A stretch of DNA of 64,000 nucleotides from Ceratopteris richardii (GCA_020310875.1 CM035407.1:66963158-67027157); one strand, 5' to 3'; counted from the first letter of the stretch, positions 10,927 through 22,372 are shown. Translations and numbers: made by a program. The notes: generated by a model not told the origin, from the sequence alone.

Positions 10927-11916
10927 TGTTGGAGACCTTTAATTCTCCAAATATTTGATCTATCTTGATTTAAGAACTCCTCTACATCATAAATAAACCA
11001 AAATTTACACAAACTTTACATTATCTTTCATGTACATTAAGAAATACTTCTCTGTATGAAGTTTCCTTCAGCTTCAATAGTCTGCTTCAAAAATGAACTT
11101 CAATCTCTGCATATGGCTTTGATTTTAATCATTCAAATGATACATACATGTTCATACTATCTTTGTGCAATCATAATGATCATTAGTTCTTCCAAAGAAC
11201 TATTATATTCCTAATTTGATCACTTAGATCAAACCTCTTCCATAAATGGCGACTTTGACATGGTCAACTTCTTAACTTGATTTCTCTCAAAATCTAACCT
11301 GTTTTGCTAAATGCTTTTAGAAAAATCTTCCTTACCTTCTAACTTAGAGTTTGAATGCCCAAACATAAAAAATTTTACATTGAGCAATGAGATCTAAGCA
11401 AATCTCTGAGCAGCAAAATGCGTGATTTTGAGAACTTCACCTGCAAACTTCTACATATGAATGTTCCTATTTGTCATACACACAACCTCAAGAGAATTAT
11501 ATAATCAAACTTTGGTCATATCTTAATAAGCTTCTGAATTAGATGTCTACAAAAGATTTTTTGATCCACATGATCAGTCTGAGAGAATTCTAGGAAAGAT
11601 TAGTCGTTGACTCACGAGAAAGCTCTCTACACTTCTATCTCTTAGAAAAAATTGAGCTTTATTGACTATACTTTCATCTATTCTTCATTTCTCTTCTATA
11701 TCACGACTATACATGAGTGTGTATATACATATGAGTATGAAAGTGTCACTACATCAAGTATTTTTGAAGTTTTTTCCAAAGCTATTATACATAGATGTAT
11801 AGAACATTTCTTCCTGATTCTTCACTTGACTTCATGCCTTGAGCTCGAGTCTTTTATTCACTTCTTCATTCCTAGGCTTCATGTAATCATCCACTGATGA
11901 TTGTCTTGCTCCAACA
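10927..11916 (-). repeat. 5' LTR of copia A (about 990 bp)
   Basis: On the minus strand it runs TGTTGGAGCAAG...GGTCTCCAACA, with 8-base inverted ends TGTTGGAG/CTCCAACA. The right flank starts TTTAC; the matching target duplication should lie outside the window on the left. Confidence 0.88.
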
Positions 11917-12546
11917 TTTACAAGGTATGGATTACCTATAGGACTAGTGAGCGACATAGGGACTCATTTTCTAAACAAATCCATTGAATATTTGTTATAG
12001 GATTTTATGGTGATTTACAAGAAGTCCGCACCATATCATCCTCAGGCCAATGGAAAAGAAAAAGGTACTAATAAGATCCTTTGCAACGTATTGACTAAAC
12101 TCATAAGCAACAAACGTTCAGATTAGGACAAATAGTTACACCACATTATTTGGGCATATCGAGTGGCCTACAAGGCAATACTCAATGCAAATCCCTTTCA
12201 GATGGTTTTTGGTCAAAATATATTGTGTCACTTGGATTTTTTGATACCTACCCTTAAGATTGCACAAGAACATCAATGCACTAGCTACGAATCATCATCA
12301 AGGATCATGGCTTTAGAACGATTACGAGAGACTAGGTTAAGAGTAGCAGCGAGAATATATGTAGCCAAGAAGAGACAAAAGGCCTATTTCGATGCACATG
12401 TAAAGGAACAAAGGCTTGAAGGCAAGAGATTTAGACCTAGTCTATATGCTAAAACAACACGTGGGGAAGCTAGAGTCAAGAACCTCTCACCGAGGATATG
12501 CTTAGATGAAAAAAAAAGAATAAGAGAAGCAAAAAAAAAAGAATAA
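11917..12546 (+). pseudogene. Ty3/gypsy integrase C-terminal remnant
   Basis: Codes in pieces for a gypsy integrase. A YGLPIGLVSD-type strand leads to the second catalytic Asp, YHPQANG carries the approach to the catalytic Glu, and AYKAILNANPFQMVFGQ is the common post-core segment. A basic helical part and KKRQKAYFD follow, as in gypsy integrase tails. The remnant starts abruptly at the copia A LTR, so it is the older target. It is broken. Confidence 0.8.
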
Positions 12547-12599
12547 GAGAAGAAGCTCAGGTAGAAGCCCTAGAACATATCAAACATATGAAATTAAGA

Positions 12600-13614
12600 A
12601 GACAAGGACTAGGGAGGAAACACTACAATCAATTGGAAGTCCTCCAAAAGTCCTCTCAAGGAGATTAGGGTGCTAGTTGATTCAGGTGCTGCAACAAGTG
12701 CAATCACGTGGTCTCACTGTCAAGATATGGGATTAGAAATGCATCCTATGGAGGCATACCTCATAGGGCTAGGAGGCATGGAAACCCCTTGCATGGGTGA
12801 GGTGGATCTTCGTATCCTCATAGAAGTTGTAACCTTGATGGTGAGGCTCTAGTTTGTCTTGATGATGATCTGATAGAACAACTCATTCTTGGCCAACATT
12901 GGTTATATGATCACTCAATGGACTTAAATCTTAGAAAATGCTCCCTTTAGCTTCGGATAGTAGGCCATGATGAAGTGATACCATTGGAGATCCCTAACCA
13001 TTCCCACTCAGAGAAAAGTAACCCCGGCCCCCACATAATCGAAGCAAAGGTGAACCAAAAGATTTCTAATCAAATCTTACAACCAAGGATGACCCTCTCT
13101 AGAAAAATGGGGCTAGCCTTGGCTAGAAGAGTAATGAATATATCTTCCTCTCCTTTCTCGGCCAAAGGGGCACTATTAATGAACAAATGGGCACCATAAA
13201 ACACTCATGCTTACCCTCCACACTTCCTGCATGCATGCCTAAATTGGTTGTTTAGAATGCCTCATTTCCTAATGGGCAGGTCATGCAAGTGTTGGGCATC
13301 CCTTCTTTTCAAAAGCAGAGCGTGCTAGTGACCTCTCACCACCACCTTGGGAATGTCAACCATGACCCTGACATCTCAACCGATGACTAATCTAGACTAC
13401 CCCCTGGAAGCAGTGCAAGTATCCAAATGCAATCGACAAAAGGAAAATGTGGGTACCCAAGACTCAAGAATCACCAACCATGTCCTCCAATTTAGGATAA
13501 GAAGTCAAGACAAAGCAAAATGATCTGATGTTCAACATCGCCTAAACATTCTCCTTCCATGAGAATTAGACAAGTCTGGGTACCTAAGAAGTCTCTGACG
13601 GCCAAACCCAATGC
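12600..13614 (+). pseudogene. Retropepsin-like domain and WVPK-motif remnant (left half)
   Basis: A protease core is clear at 12665-12720 (LVDSGAATSAITW) and a later strand reads LILGQHWLYDHSMDLNLRK near 12885-12945. Downstream lie two copies of a W motif, KMWVPKT near 13447 and RQVWVPKKSL near 13567. The same order, protease-like then repeated WVPK, is found in the 551-codon ORF at 1918-3573, so this may be a decayed relative. 13200-13440 shows nothing I recognise. The hAT transposon at 13615 interrupts it and 17559-17868 looks like its continuation. Confidence 0.5.
13607..13614. repeat. Left target-site duplication of the hAT transposon
   Basis: CCCAATGC here and CCCAACAC at 17551-17558 agree at 6 of 8 bases. 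Eight-base duplications are diagnostic of hAT insertions; the two mismatches suggest an old event. Confidence 0.65.
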
Positions 13615-13989
13615 CTGGGTTGCATTTATTCGATCTAATAATAAAAAATACCAAATATGTTCATTTATTTGTGATTTTCCGAATAAACACCAAAAAAAAA
13701 CAGACGGATCCATTTTCGATCGACACCTTTTTTATCGAAATTACTTTCGATCGAAAGCGCTTTCAATCAAAAAGTGTTTTAAAATAGAAAAATATATATT
13801 CTTACATTCGATCAAAAAACTTATTCTGCACGTGCTTCATTGATGTAGTAGAGAGCTTTAAGCCTACAATTTTTATCAGAGAGCTTTCTTTTTTATCATT
13901 GAGGTATTGTTAATTTTTATTTATTGTTTATTTTATTGTTTGGTTAGTTATATCATTCATCTGGTATGATTCGCATATGTGTCTCTTAC

Positions 13990-14330
13990 ATATGCTTGAT
14001 TTGTGTCTTTTAAATAATTTGATTTGTGTCTTTTAATCATCAATAGTATACATGTTCGACTCGTGCAAGCATTTCTTACTTGTATACATCAATGAGAAAC
14101 ATTTAAAAATAAACCACTACTGTGATTGTCTGACTCGCTACATCGATTCTTACTCTCACATTAGTATAGGACATAGTAATATATCTATTGAGATTGTTTG
14201 AATTGCCACCTCGATTCCTACTCTCTCAATAGTATAGAAAGTGTGTAGGGACTATTGTGATTGTTTGATTCTTTGACTCTTACTCTCACAATAGTCACTT
14301 AGATTCCGATAAGAATACTTAGTTTGAATT
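13990..14330. repeat. Left subterminal repeat array of the hAT transposon
   Basis: Three to four degenerate units with the outline CTATTGTGATTGTTTGA ... TTCTTACTC-TCACAATAG. Each unit carries self-complementary ends (CTATTGTGA / TCACAATAG) about 25-30 bases apart. The array is the reverse complement of the one at 16150-17260, as expected for transposase-binding subterminal repeats. Confidence 0.7.
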
Positions 14331-14375
14331 GCCACCTTGATGCCTACTCTCCATGCAAATGAGTATGAGTTTGTG

Positions 14376-14760
14376 TCATCTCTTCTCTGCTAATGATATA
14401 ATCTGTGTTTTCTCTCGTAATGAAAATTGATTAAAGTCTTTTACTTTTTGAATAGCTTTTGACATAATCCAGTAAAATTTTCCAAACACAAATTTATCAG
14501 TATCAACCATTCGTAAAAGTTCCACAAAAGGTTTAGTGATACCAACAATTTTTTGAAGATTACACCAAAAATTTTGTGATTGTATTAGACACGTACATTT
14601 GGATGCTGCAATGCGATAAGAAGAATACTTCTCTAACCATGCCTCCCATATTTGATCAGCAATCATTTCTACAAGAGCTGGCTTAACTTCTAATAATCCA
14701 CTGAGTACAATGTAAGCAGTTGCAAATTGTGTGGCACAAAAAATCTAAAGTGCTTTATTG
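14376..14760 (-). pseudogene. hAT transposase, downstream helical part
   Basis: Minus-strand reading with FCATQFATAYIVLSGL at about 14745-14700, then the 96-codon stretch from 14666 (MIADQIWEAWLEKYSSYRIAASK). This matches the region between the DUF659 core and the C-terminal hATC domain in plant hAT proteins. It ends at 14376 in non-coding subterminal repeats, so the hATC dimerisation domain is missing. Confidence 0.7.
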
Positions 14761-14780
14761 GGAGATTTGGATCGAAAGAG

Positions 14781-14980
14781 CAAATACGAAAATTGATGCT
14801 CTCTAAGAAATTTGACCACATGATTTGCATCTAATAAGCTTTTTTTAATGAAAGATAATCTACCTATATCTTTCAATAAGCAAATACGAAAATTGATGCT
14901 CTCTAAGAAATTTGACCACATGATTTGCATCTAATAAGCTTTGTTTAATGAAAGATAATCTACCTATATCTTTCAATAAT
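14781..14980. repeat. 100-bp direct tandem duplication inside the transposase region
   Basis: 14781-14880 and 14881-14980 are almost identical (both begin CAAATACGAAAATTGATGC), with an exact 100-bp period. The length is not a multiple of three, so the second copy shifts the transposase frame. Confidence 0.92.
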
Positions 14981-15285
14981 AAATGTAATGTATGAGCTAC
15001 ACATGGAACCCAAGTAATGCCTTCATACTTTTTTTGAATTGTAAATCCAGCACTTCCAAAATTAGAGGCATTATATGTCACTATCAAAGTCACATTCTCT
15101 GGACCACCCATGCACGATATAGCATGTTCATATACCTTCACAAGAAAAACCGAACTTTTCTCTTTAAGATAAGTATCAAAAGCTTCTAAAAACATGTTTC
15201 CTTTTGGACATATAACCATGACATTAATCAATGGTTTCTTTTGACAACTTGTCCATCCATCCAATGCTATTGTGCATCCATACAT
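14860..15285 (-). pseudogene. hAT transposase core (DUF659-like)
   Basis: The 141-codon piece starts MYGCTIALDGWTSCQKKPLIN; ALDGWTS is the catalytic-core signature of DUF659/hAT proteins. It continues with a Val/Ile-rich strand region (VTLIVTYNASNFGSAG), a Cys-Val-Ala-His-Thr-Leu-His motif (WVPCVAHTLHLLLKDIG) and the FIK...ANHVVKFLREH helix. This order matches the catalytic region of plant hAT transposases. It is broken relative to the N-terminal BED part at 15557-16024. Confidence 0.82.
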
Positions 15286-15556
15286 GGGTACATAATCAAG
15301 TACTATTCGCTTTAAAATAGCTTCAGTACCTTTTTTTCACTTTATCTACATACTCTGTTCGCATTTTGTTATAATCTAGCATGGTGAAACCTTTTCGTGC
15401 AGTTGACATCAAAGCATCTTTGAAAATGGGATTACAAATAACATTGAAAGGAATCCCACATGCTACGAATGCTTGAGTCCATTTAAGATGAAGCTCGAGA
15501 CAATCTTGCTTTTCAAAAGCTACACGTATAGTATTTTATGATTTATTGCGGACAAA

Positions 15557-16024
15557 TCATGGTGACAAAGTATTAGATCCACCATTTTTACTACATTCTG
15601 CAAATCCACTCTTTTTTGATGCAGTTGGAGAAAATGTAGTACATGTATCTTGGTTATTCTCAAAAATAGTTTGGGAGACTTGAGTAGAAATATCCTGATG
15701 ATCCTCTACTGTCATCCATGCATCTACTCGTTCTTGCTCTACACTTGGGCTACTTCGAAAGTGCTGTGAACTATGCATGCTTTTGAATCTTTTTGATGTG
15801 ATACCTTGAGATTTACATTTGTTTGCATAACTTGCAAAATGTACCCATATATCACTATCTAGATTAGAGCATCCTGCCACATTATTACATGTACTAAAGA
15901 GATGCTCTTTTATTTGAGTTGCATTTCCTACATAACAATGCCCACAACATTTGCATTGTATTGTGGATACTATTTTACCCTTTTGATGAACAATCACATA
16001 TGACCATTCTTTTCCCTTTCCCAT
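15557..16024 (-). pseudogene. hAT transposase N-terminus with BED zinc finger
   Basis: The likely start is the ATG at 16024 (MGKGKEWSY), because the 32 codons upstream of it are hydrophobic and unlike a transposase. A BED finger follows: W of KEWSY, then CKCCG...HLFSTC, giving Cys-x2-Cys, His and Cys ligands over about 23 residues. Downstream is a Ser-rich linker with SLVQ/SPTASKKSGFAEC-like low complexity. BED fingers bind the transposon ends and subterminal repeats. The piece ends before the DUF659 core; the protein is broken. Confidence 0.78.
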
Positions 16025-16149
16025 AGTGCTTGCAAATTGCTTTATGAAGACTATAGCTACAAAAAGAACAATATAAATCAATATCAAACAAGATCTTTCG
16101 ATCAATGTTGAGTCAAACAATTACAATAGACTTTAATTCTCAATCATAC

Positions 16150-17260
16150 ACCCATATACAAATTATAATTACACTTACTATTGTGAAGCAAATCATTGTT
16201 GAGTTAAACAATCACGATAGATTTTCACTTTCATTCATACACACATATACTTACACATACTATTGTGAAATACGAATCAATATTAAGTCAAACAATCACA
16301 ATATATTTTAAATTCTTGATCATATGCACATACACTTAAACATACTATTGTGAAGTAAGAATCAATATTGAGCCAGACAATCATAATAGATTTTTCATTC
16401 ACAATTATACACTCATATGCATACACATACTCATACACACACATACATATACTATTATCAAGTGATTCTCAATGTTGAATCAAACATAATCTACCTATAC
16501 ATTTCAATAATAATTTTAATGCACCACAATAGGTTTTAAATTCCTAATTATATGCACATACACTTACACATACTACTCTGAAATAAGAATCAATGTTGTA
16601 TCAAACAATCACAATAGATTTTAAATTCCTAATCATATGCACAAATATTTACACAAACTATTGTGAAGTAACAATCAATAGAGTCAAACAATCACAATAG
16701 ATTTTTCATTCACAGTTATACACTCATATGCATACACATACTCATACACACACATACATATACTATTATGAAGTAAAAATCATTATTGAGTCAAACATAA
16801 TCTACCTACATCTTTCAATAAAGAAAATTTACTATATCACAATAGACTTTAAATTGTTAATCATATGCACATACACTTACACATATCATGATGAAGTAAG
16901 AATCAATGATGTATCAGACAATCACAATAGATTTTAAATTCCTAATCATATGCACATACATTTACACATACTCTTGTGAAGGAGGAATCAACATTGAATC
17001 AAACAATCACAATAGTTTAAATTATTTAATATTTATAGCAAAAAATTATACCTTGTTCTCTCTATGACACTTTAAGTTCATAAAGAACAAAGTAACTTTT
17101 ATGAAAAATGATTAAGAATCAATCATAATAGATTTTAAATTCACATATATATACTATTGTGAAGTAAGAATCAATGAGTCAAACAATCACAATAGTTTCA
17201 ATTATTTAATATGGCAAAAATTTATACCTTGTTCTCTCTACGACACTTTAAGTGCGTAAA
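16150..17260. repeat. Right subterminal repeat array of the hAT transposon
   Basis: About nine degenerate units of 80-100 bp, each with CTATTGTGAAGTAAGAATCA, then a GAGTCAAACAATCACAATAG-like arm, and often a spacer of CATATGCACATACACTTACA type. Each unit can fold through CTATTGTGA and TCACAATAG. It lies between the transposase start and the right end and explains the non-coding 1.2 kb. Confidence 0.8.
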
Positions 17261-17550
17261 GAACAAAGTGGCATTTATGAAAAAATGAGTCTACTTCAAC
17301 TATTTTATAAAATAATATTCGATTGAATAATTTTTTAGCAAAAATGTTAGATTTTCGATTGAAAAATATTCGATCAAAAGCATTTTTTATCGAAAAGCAT
17401 CGAATTTTTTTCCATGCAAAAGATATTCGGTCGTGTCCGAATAAGTTGACATGTCACCGAATAATTCGGTCGAATAATAAGAGCTTGCTATAAAATTCCA
17501 TAATTATTCACAAATAAATGAATTGTCAAATAATGAATAATGCAACCTAG

Positions 17551-17868
17551 CCCAACACCACTCAAATCTAGGTGCCTAAGGTCTATCTTGTAGCTCAAAA
17601 ACCAAGCCATGTAACCCCCATCCCTCCAAAATCACACTACTCACCTACCATATCACCTCCCAATCCATCCTTTGTATCCACAAATTGTTTCCATTCACCA
17701 CTCACTAGGAAATATGTGCCTAAATGCCCCCAGAACCCTCAATCCAATCCATTGTACAATATGAAACCTCATGAAGCTAACCTTTCTCTTTGTAATAATT
17801 CACGAACACCCAAGCTCACTGACCATCCTTGCAAAAATCAACTCTTACTAACTCACTATCATGGTTAA
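17551..17868 (+). pseudogene. WVPK-motif remnant, right of the hAT insertion
   Basis: Starts with the right target duplication of the hAT, then reads VPKVYLVAQKPSHVTPIPPK and a Pro/Asn/Ser-rich stretch open to 17868. A Val-Pro-Lys phrase and proline-rich character match the region left of the transposon, so it is probably the same old ORF. No domain is recognised. Confidence 0.4.
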
Positions 17869-18250
17869 TGACATCTCTCATGAAAGGATATGTATGCATT
17901 ATTCAATGCATGTAGGAAGTCTAGCAACATGCATTAGCGACAGAGAGATCATTTCAAAATCACCTCACAAAAGAAGGCTACATGGGTGGTGCATACATTA
18001 TGGAAAGGGATTGTGGTCTCACTTTATTTGGATGAAGATTAATTTCCATCCTAATATGTTATCCTTTTGTAGAAAATCTTTTACATAAGTACTCAAAATC
18101 AACATGCAAGCAGAAGGATGTTCAGGTGCCTACAACTTACCTATAGTGAACTTTGAAAATTTATTGGTGGAAGCCCACCCCTTCCAGGATACCTCTAGAA
18201 TTTCAAAATTTCATGGGGCCAATGCCAATTGACGACCCTCCAATCAGGAA
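17869..18250. other. Unassigned stretch before copia fragment B1
   Basis: No domain, repeat or RNA gene is recognised. A 75-codon open stretch at 17861-18088 lacks similarity to anything I know. Confidence 0.4.
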
Positions 18251-18353
18251 GGACAGAGCGAGTACATAGAAAATCTCATTGGTTCCAAGGTTTAGCAGGA
18301 CCCCTTGCAGATGTGGAGCACGAGCATCTTTATGCTTTAATGGTTGAGGCAAA

Positions 18354-19400
18354 GTGCTTATCAAATGTATTACATGTCCCTACTATTACCAAAACTTGAT
18401 TTTGATAGGCCAAATTGTAGAAAAAGGCTATCAAGTTAGGTTTAATGAAAGAGGATGTTTTTTTGAGGATCCAAGGGCATGTTTCAAGCTCATAGCAAAA
18501 GAAAAAAAGCAAGGGAGAATGTTCACAATGGACATAAATCATGTACACCATTCAATGTATGTCACATATGGAGACAAGAGGATAGTCGAGTTGGAACTAT
18601 GGCATAAATGAATGGGTCACATCAACCTACAAAATCTCAAGGACATGCAAAGGAGGAGATTGGTAAGAGGCCTACCAAATTTTACATCTAAAATGTTGCA
18701 TGAAATTTTTGCAGCTTGCCAACAAGGAAAAAAATCAACGCTGCCCTTCAAGAAGAGCACCTATGTGAGTGTGAATGTTTTAGACCTCATTCACATGGAT
18801 GTTTGGGGTCCAACAAGAGAAGCATTCCTTGCTAGAGATAGGTATTGTGTAACCTTCATTGATGAATTTTCAAGAAAAGTAAGGCTATATTGTAGCAAAA
18901 ACAAATCAGATGTATTCCACTACTTCAAGAAATTCAAAGCATAGATGGAGAAGGAGTTTGGCAAGTTTATCAAAACTTTGAGATCCGATGGAGGAGAAGA
19001 ATACTTCTCCCATGAATTTTTTGAATTTTTGTAGGTCAATGGCATCAAAAGACAATTTACATGCAGGTATACTCCTCAACAAAATGGGTTAGTAGAGAGA
19101 AAGAACAGACACATAGTAGAGGTAGCAAGGTCTATGTTCAATGAAATGAATATGCCACATTGTTATTGGGGAGATGCTACATATGCAGCCACATACATCA
19201 TGAATAGATGTCCTACACCAGGTATACATCATCTAATCCATGAGGAAGCATGGATTGGAAGAAAACCTTGCATTTCACATCTTAGAATCTTTGGTTGTAT
19301 ATGCTATGTACATGTACCTCAAGAGTCTAGGTCAAAGTTAGATGCCAAATCTAAAAGGTGCTTTTTTGGGATATTTTATGGAACAAAAGGGGTATAAATG
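18354..19400 (+). pseudogene. Copia B1 integrase region
   Basis: Contains the pre-integrase motif with a WHK...GHI histidine pair and a CQQGKK-type half of the zinc site. It also has the core aspartate in LIHMDVWGP, the second in RSDGGEE and the glutamate in QNGLVERKNR, followed by the copia C-terminal phrase FGCICYVHVPQESRSKLD. It is broken at several points. Confidence 0.82.
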
Positions 19401-19819
19401 CTATAATCCCATTTTCAAGGAGCTTAAGGTAAGTAGGGATTTTTTCTTTGATGCATTGAAGTCTTAGTATGCATTCACAAGTCCATTGCAAGTTGAAGAG
19501 ATAGGTGAGACAAGTAAGAAGAATGATGATAAAGTTCAAGAAACTGTGGATTTATGTGGTCCTAGGAAATCATCCAAGACAATTGCAACCTCACCATGGA
19601 GTGGAAGGCTTAGGGAAAGAGAGACCAGCCCTGAAGAAAGAAAAGTCAAAGGCAAAGAGAAGATTGCAATTGAAGAAGGAAGCTTTGTGGACGAGAGCAT
19701 GTTGGAAGATGAAGAGATAGAATAATTCCAAACCCTAGGAGTGGAAAAACAAAGAATGAAGATGGTAACCACACCTAAAGGAACTGAAAGAAGGTAATCA
19801 AGAGTAAGATATCAAGTTC

Positions 19820-21290
19820 AAAGGTTAACATATGATAATTTCATTGCAAAGCATTATGCATACATGACTCAAGTAATCAAGGACAAACAACCGACTAGTT
19901 ATGAAGAAACTAAGGATTGCAAGGAATGGCAAGAGGCAATGAAGTAGGAGCTCAAGGCTCTTGATGAGAACCATACTTGGAGCTTGGTACCATCTCAAGG
20001 AGACATGAAGGTGATAGGTAATAAGTGGGTTTACAAAATTAAAAGAAATTGAGATGGTTCCATTTCTAGGTACAACACAAGGTTGGTGGCCAAAGTCTTC
20101 TCTCAAAGCTATGGGATAGATTCCGATGAAACTTTCGACCCCATAGCCAAGATGCCAACAATAAGGACTTTTATTGTAGTGGCCATATCCAAGAAATGGA
20201 GCTTTTATCAGTTGGATGTGAAGAATGCATTCCTCAATGGAGAGCTTGAAGAAGTAGTCTACATGAGCCAACCTCAACGATTTTCTAGTATGAGGTACCC
20301 AAATCATGTTTACAAGATAAGGAAAGATTTATTTGGACTAAAGAAAGCCCCAAGGGCCCAGAATCAGAGGTTAATGGATTAAATATCAAGTTGTGGATAT
20401 AAAGAAAGTGTTTCAGATCCATCACTCTACATGAAGAAGCAAGGAGACAAGATGGTATACATATGCATCTATGTGGATGATCTGATTATCAACGGAAGTG
20501 ATATTGTATGTATTAAAGCTATCAAATCAAATATAGGAAAGGATTTCAAGATATATAATCTTGGAATACTAAATTACTTTTTGGGAATAGTGGTAATCTA
20601 TGCACGTAATGGCATCTTCTTGATTCACAGCAAATACTTGTTGGATGTACTATACAACGTTGGTATTAGTGGTTGTAAGCCACTTTCTCAGCCCATGCAA
20701 CCCAATACAAAGTTGCTTGCAGGTCAAGGAGAGGCTATAAAAGTTATTACACTTTATAGAAGCATAATTGGTTCATTAATGTTTATGCTACATTCACTAG
20801 ACCTAATCCTGCATATGTAATAGGTGTACTCTCTCAATTTTTGCATGCACCCACTCATGATCATCTTATGGTAGCAAGAAGAAGTGCTTAGATACATCAA
20901 ACACACCATCAGTCAAGGTCTGTTTTACTCTTATGATGTTGATCTAAGTGTCAAGGATATAGTGATGCTGATTGGGCAGGTAGCAAAGATGATCGAAGGA
21001 GTACATTGGGTTATTTTTTCATGATAGGTACAAAAGTGATCTCTTGAAGCTCTAAGAAGCAACCCGTTGTTGCTCTTTCATCCACAGAGGCTGAGTAAAG
21101 AGGTTTAGCATTGGCTATATGTGAGATATTATGGCTGAAGAAGCTACTTAAGCACTTGGAAATGGAAGTGGAGGAGTTTCCTCTTTATGGAGACAACATT
21201 TCAAGCATCTACCTAGCTAAGAATCCCATGTTTCATGCAAGGAAAAGCACATAGAGGTTCATTACCACTTCATTAGAGAAACAGTGATGG
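19820..21290 (+). pseudogene. Copia B1 reverse transcriptase and RNase H region
   Basis: RT entry ENHTWSLVPSQ-like at about 19970, NKWVYKIKR, then the 99-codon piece with SYGIDSDETFDPIAKMPTIRT and QLDVKNAFLNG. The YVDD motif lies at about 20470. RNase H motifs (DADWAGSKDDRRST-like, FHARK) follow to about 21290. It is broken. Confidence 0.82.
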
Positions 21291-21451
21291 CAAAGGAGAT
21301 AGATATAAGGTATTTAAACGTTAAAGTAAAAGTTTCACACATGATGAAAAAGGTTCTTGAAGGTACAAAGCTTGGAGGATTCAAAGAAGCAATCAACATA
21401 AGAGACATAGGATGAGGCAACAAAGGAAAAAGACTTGAGCTTGACGAGGAG

Positions 21452-22093
21452 TGTTAAACGTTTTGTATTTCAATCTCAAGAGTGTTGGAACATGCCCCAA
21501 ATTGAACCTTCCACATCATCCAAAATCAAAGGAGGATGATTTCCACAACATGCCCCAAATTGAACCTTCCACATCATCCAAAATCAAAGGAGGATGGTTT
21601 CCACGAGTTGGAGGCATCAAATTGTCTATAATGGAAAAAAGTTGAATAGAGAAGATTTAGGTCACCTCTGATCGACCAAGTCTATGGCAAGCCTAAGTAT
21701 TGGCTTGAGACTCATAAAGTGATAGAACAAGCATTAAAGTGAAGACAATGTAAAGTTCACTTGTGAACTACCTCTTGTAACTTTTGAAGCCTTTACTTGA
21801 TCTAAAAGTGAAAGAATCTAAAGTGGTTGAGTCCACTTGATCAAAATGGGAAAGAAAATCCATGAACTCATGATTGAAGGTATTTGGAGAATCAAATAAA
21901 TCACTAATAGATTGGAGAGTGATTGTAGGAAGTTAGGCTTCCAAGATCAACTATAAATACATTGCAATTTTAGTTGTGGTTAATAGACAACCTCCATGAG
22001 CTGAGATTTATGCCATATCAAGGTGTGGTTTCAAGGCACACATATGTATAAGTACATCCATTGTACTTTACAATCAATATACTTTCATTTTCA
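21452..22093 (+). repeat. LTR between copia fragments B1 and B2 (about 640 bp)
   Basis: Starts TGTTAAACG directly after the B1 purine tract and may end at the TTTTCA at 22093. It contains a TATAAATA box near 21953. An internal 58-bp tandem duplication (units starting at 21491 and 21549, CATGCCCCAAATTGAACC) lies near its start. The 3' boundary is tentative because only one copy is present and no primer site follows. Confidence 0.6.
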
Positions 22094-22140
22094 GGATCAT
22101 TTAAGTTCATAGCAGCGAGAGATCCCAAGACTGTAATTCA

Positions 22141-22372
22141 TGCTCTATTTGTGGATTGACTAATCATACAACTGAAAATTGCTTTAGGAATTCTAGGAAT
22201 CAAAGAGGCAGAGGCTACAATAGAGGAAGCTATGGCTACTCAAGAGGAAGACTCAACAATTACCATGGCAACCACAACAATTACAACCATTCAAGCTATA
22301 AGGAGACGATAGAGGAAGAAGAGACTTCAATAACTACACAGAGGAGTCAAATCAAGAGGACCTATTGCTAAT
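22141..22372 (+). pseudogene. Copia B2 gag end: zinc knuckle and Gly/Arg/Asn-rich tail
   Basis: CSICGLTNHTTENCF fits C-x2-C-x4-H-x4-C, followed by RGRGYNRGSYGYSRGR and Asn/His repeats. The gag N-terminal half is not present between the LTR and this knuckle. Confidence 0.78.

Larger units (their letters stand above)
5729..11916 (-). mobile_element. Ty1/copia element A, decayed, host of the LARD-like insertion
   Basis: The order on the minus strand is 5' LTR 10927-11916, tRNA-iMet primer site, gag, protease, integrase, RT, RNase H, purine tract and 3' LTR 5729-6545. The coding part is broken at several points (about six). The LTRs differ by something like 8-10% by eye, older than the 3% of the element inserted in it. 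The right flank (11917 onward) is gypsy integrase sequence, so A landed in an older element. Its 3' LTR is interrupted by the LARD-like element, so the last ~180 bp of that LTR should lie left of the window. Confidence 0.88.
13615..17550 (-). mobile_element. hAT-superfamily DNA transposon (3.9 kb), decayed
   Basis: The ends are short inverted repeats, CTGGGTTGCATTTATTC on the left and CTAGGTTGCATTATTC read inward from the right, flanked by an imperfect 8-bp target duplication. The minus strand encodes a BED zinc finger, a DUF659-type transposase core and part of the downstream helical region. No hATC dimerisation domain is visible, and the frame is broken, so it is not autonomous now. Both sides carry subterminal repeat arrays in inverted orientation. 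It sits inside the protease/WVPK remnant. Confidence 0.82.
18250..21451 (+). mobile_element. Ty1/copia fragment B1 (protease end to RNase H)
   Basis: A decayed copia body. Order: the strand region after the protease (LILIGQIVEKGYQVRF), pre-integrase zinc region, integrase (LIHMDVWGP, TLRSDGGEEYFSHEF, YTPQQNGLVERKNR), RT (QLDVKNAFLNGELEE, ICIYVDDLIINGSD) and RNase H up to about 21290. A purine tract CGAGGAG at 21442-21451 leads into an LTR. The 5' half, including gag and 5' LTR, is not seen. It has many breaks and is old. Confidence 0.85.

Noticed and set aside
17861-18088. 75-codon ORF as a small host gene
   Set aside because: No similarity, no promoter or splice context, and it lies between decayed element pieces.
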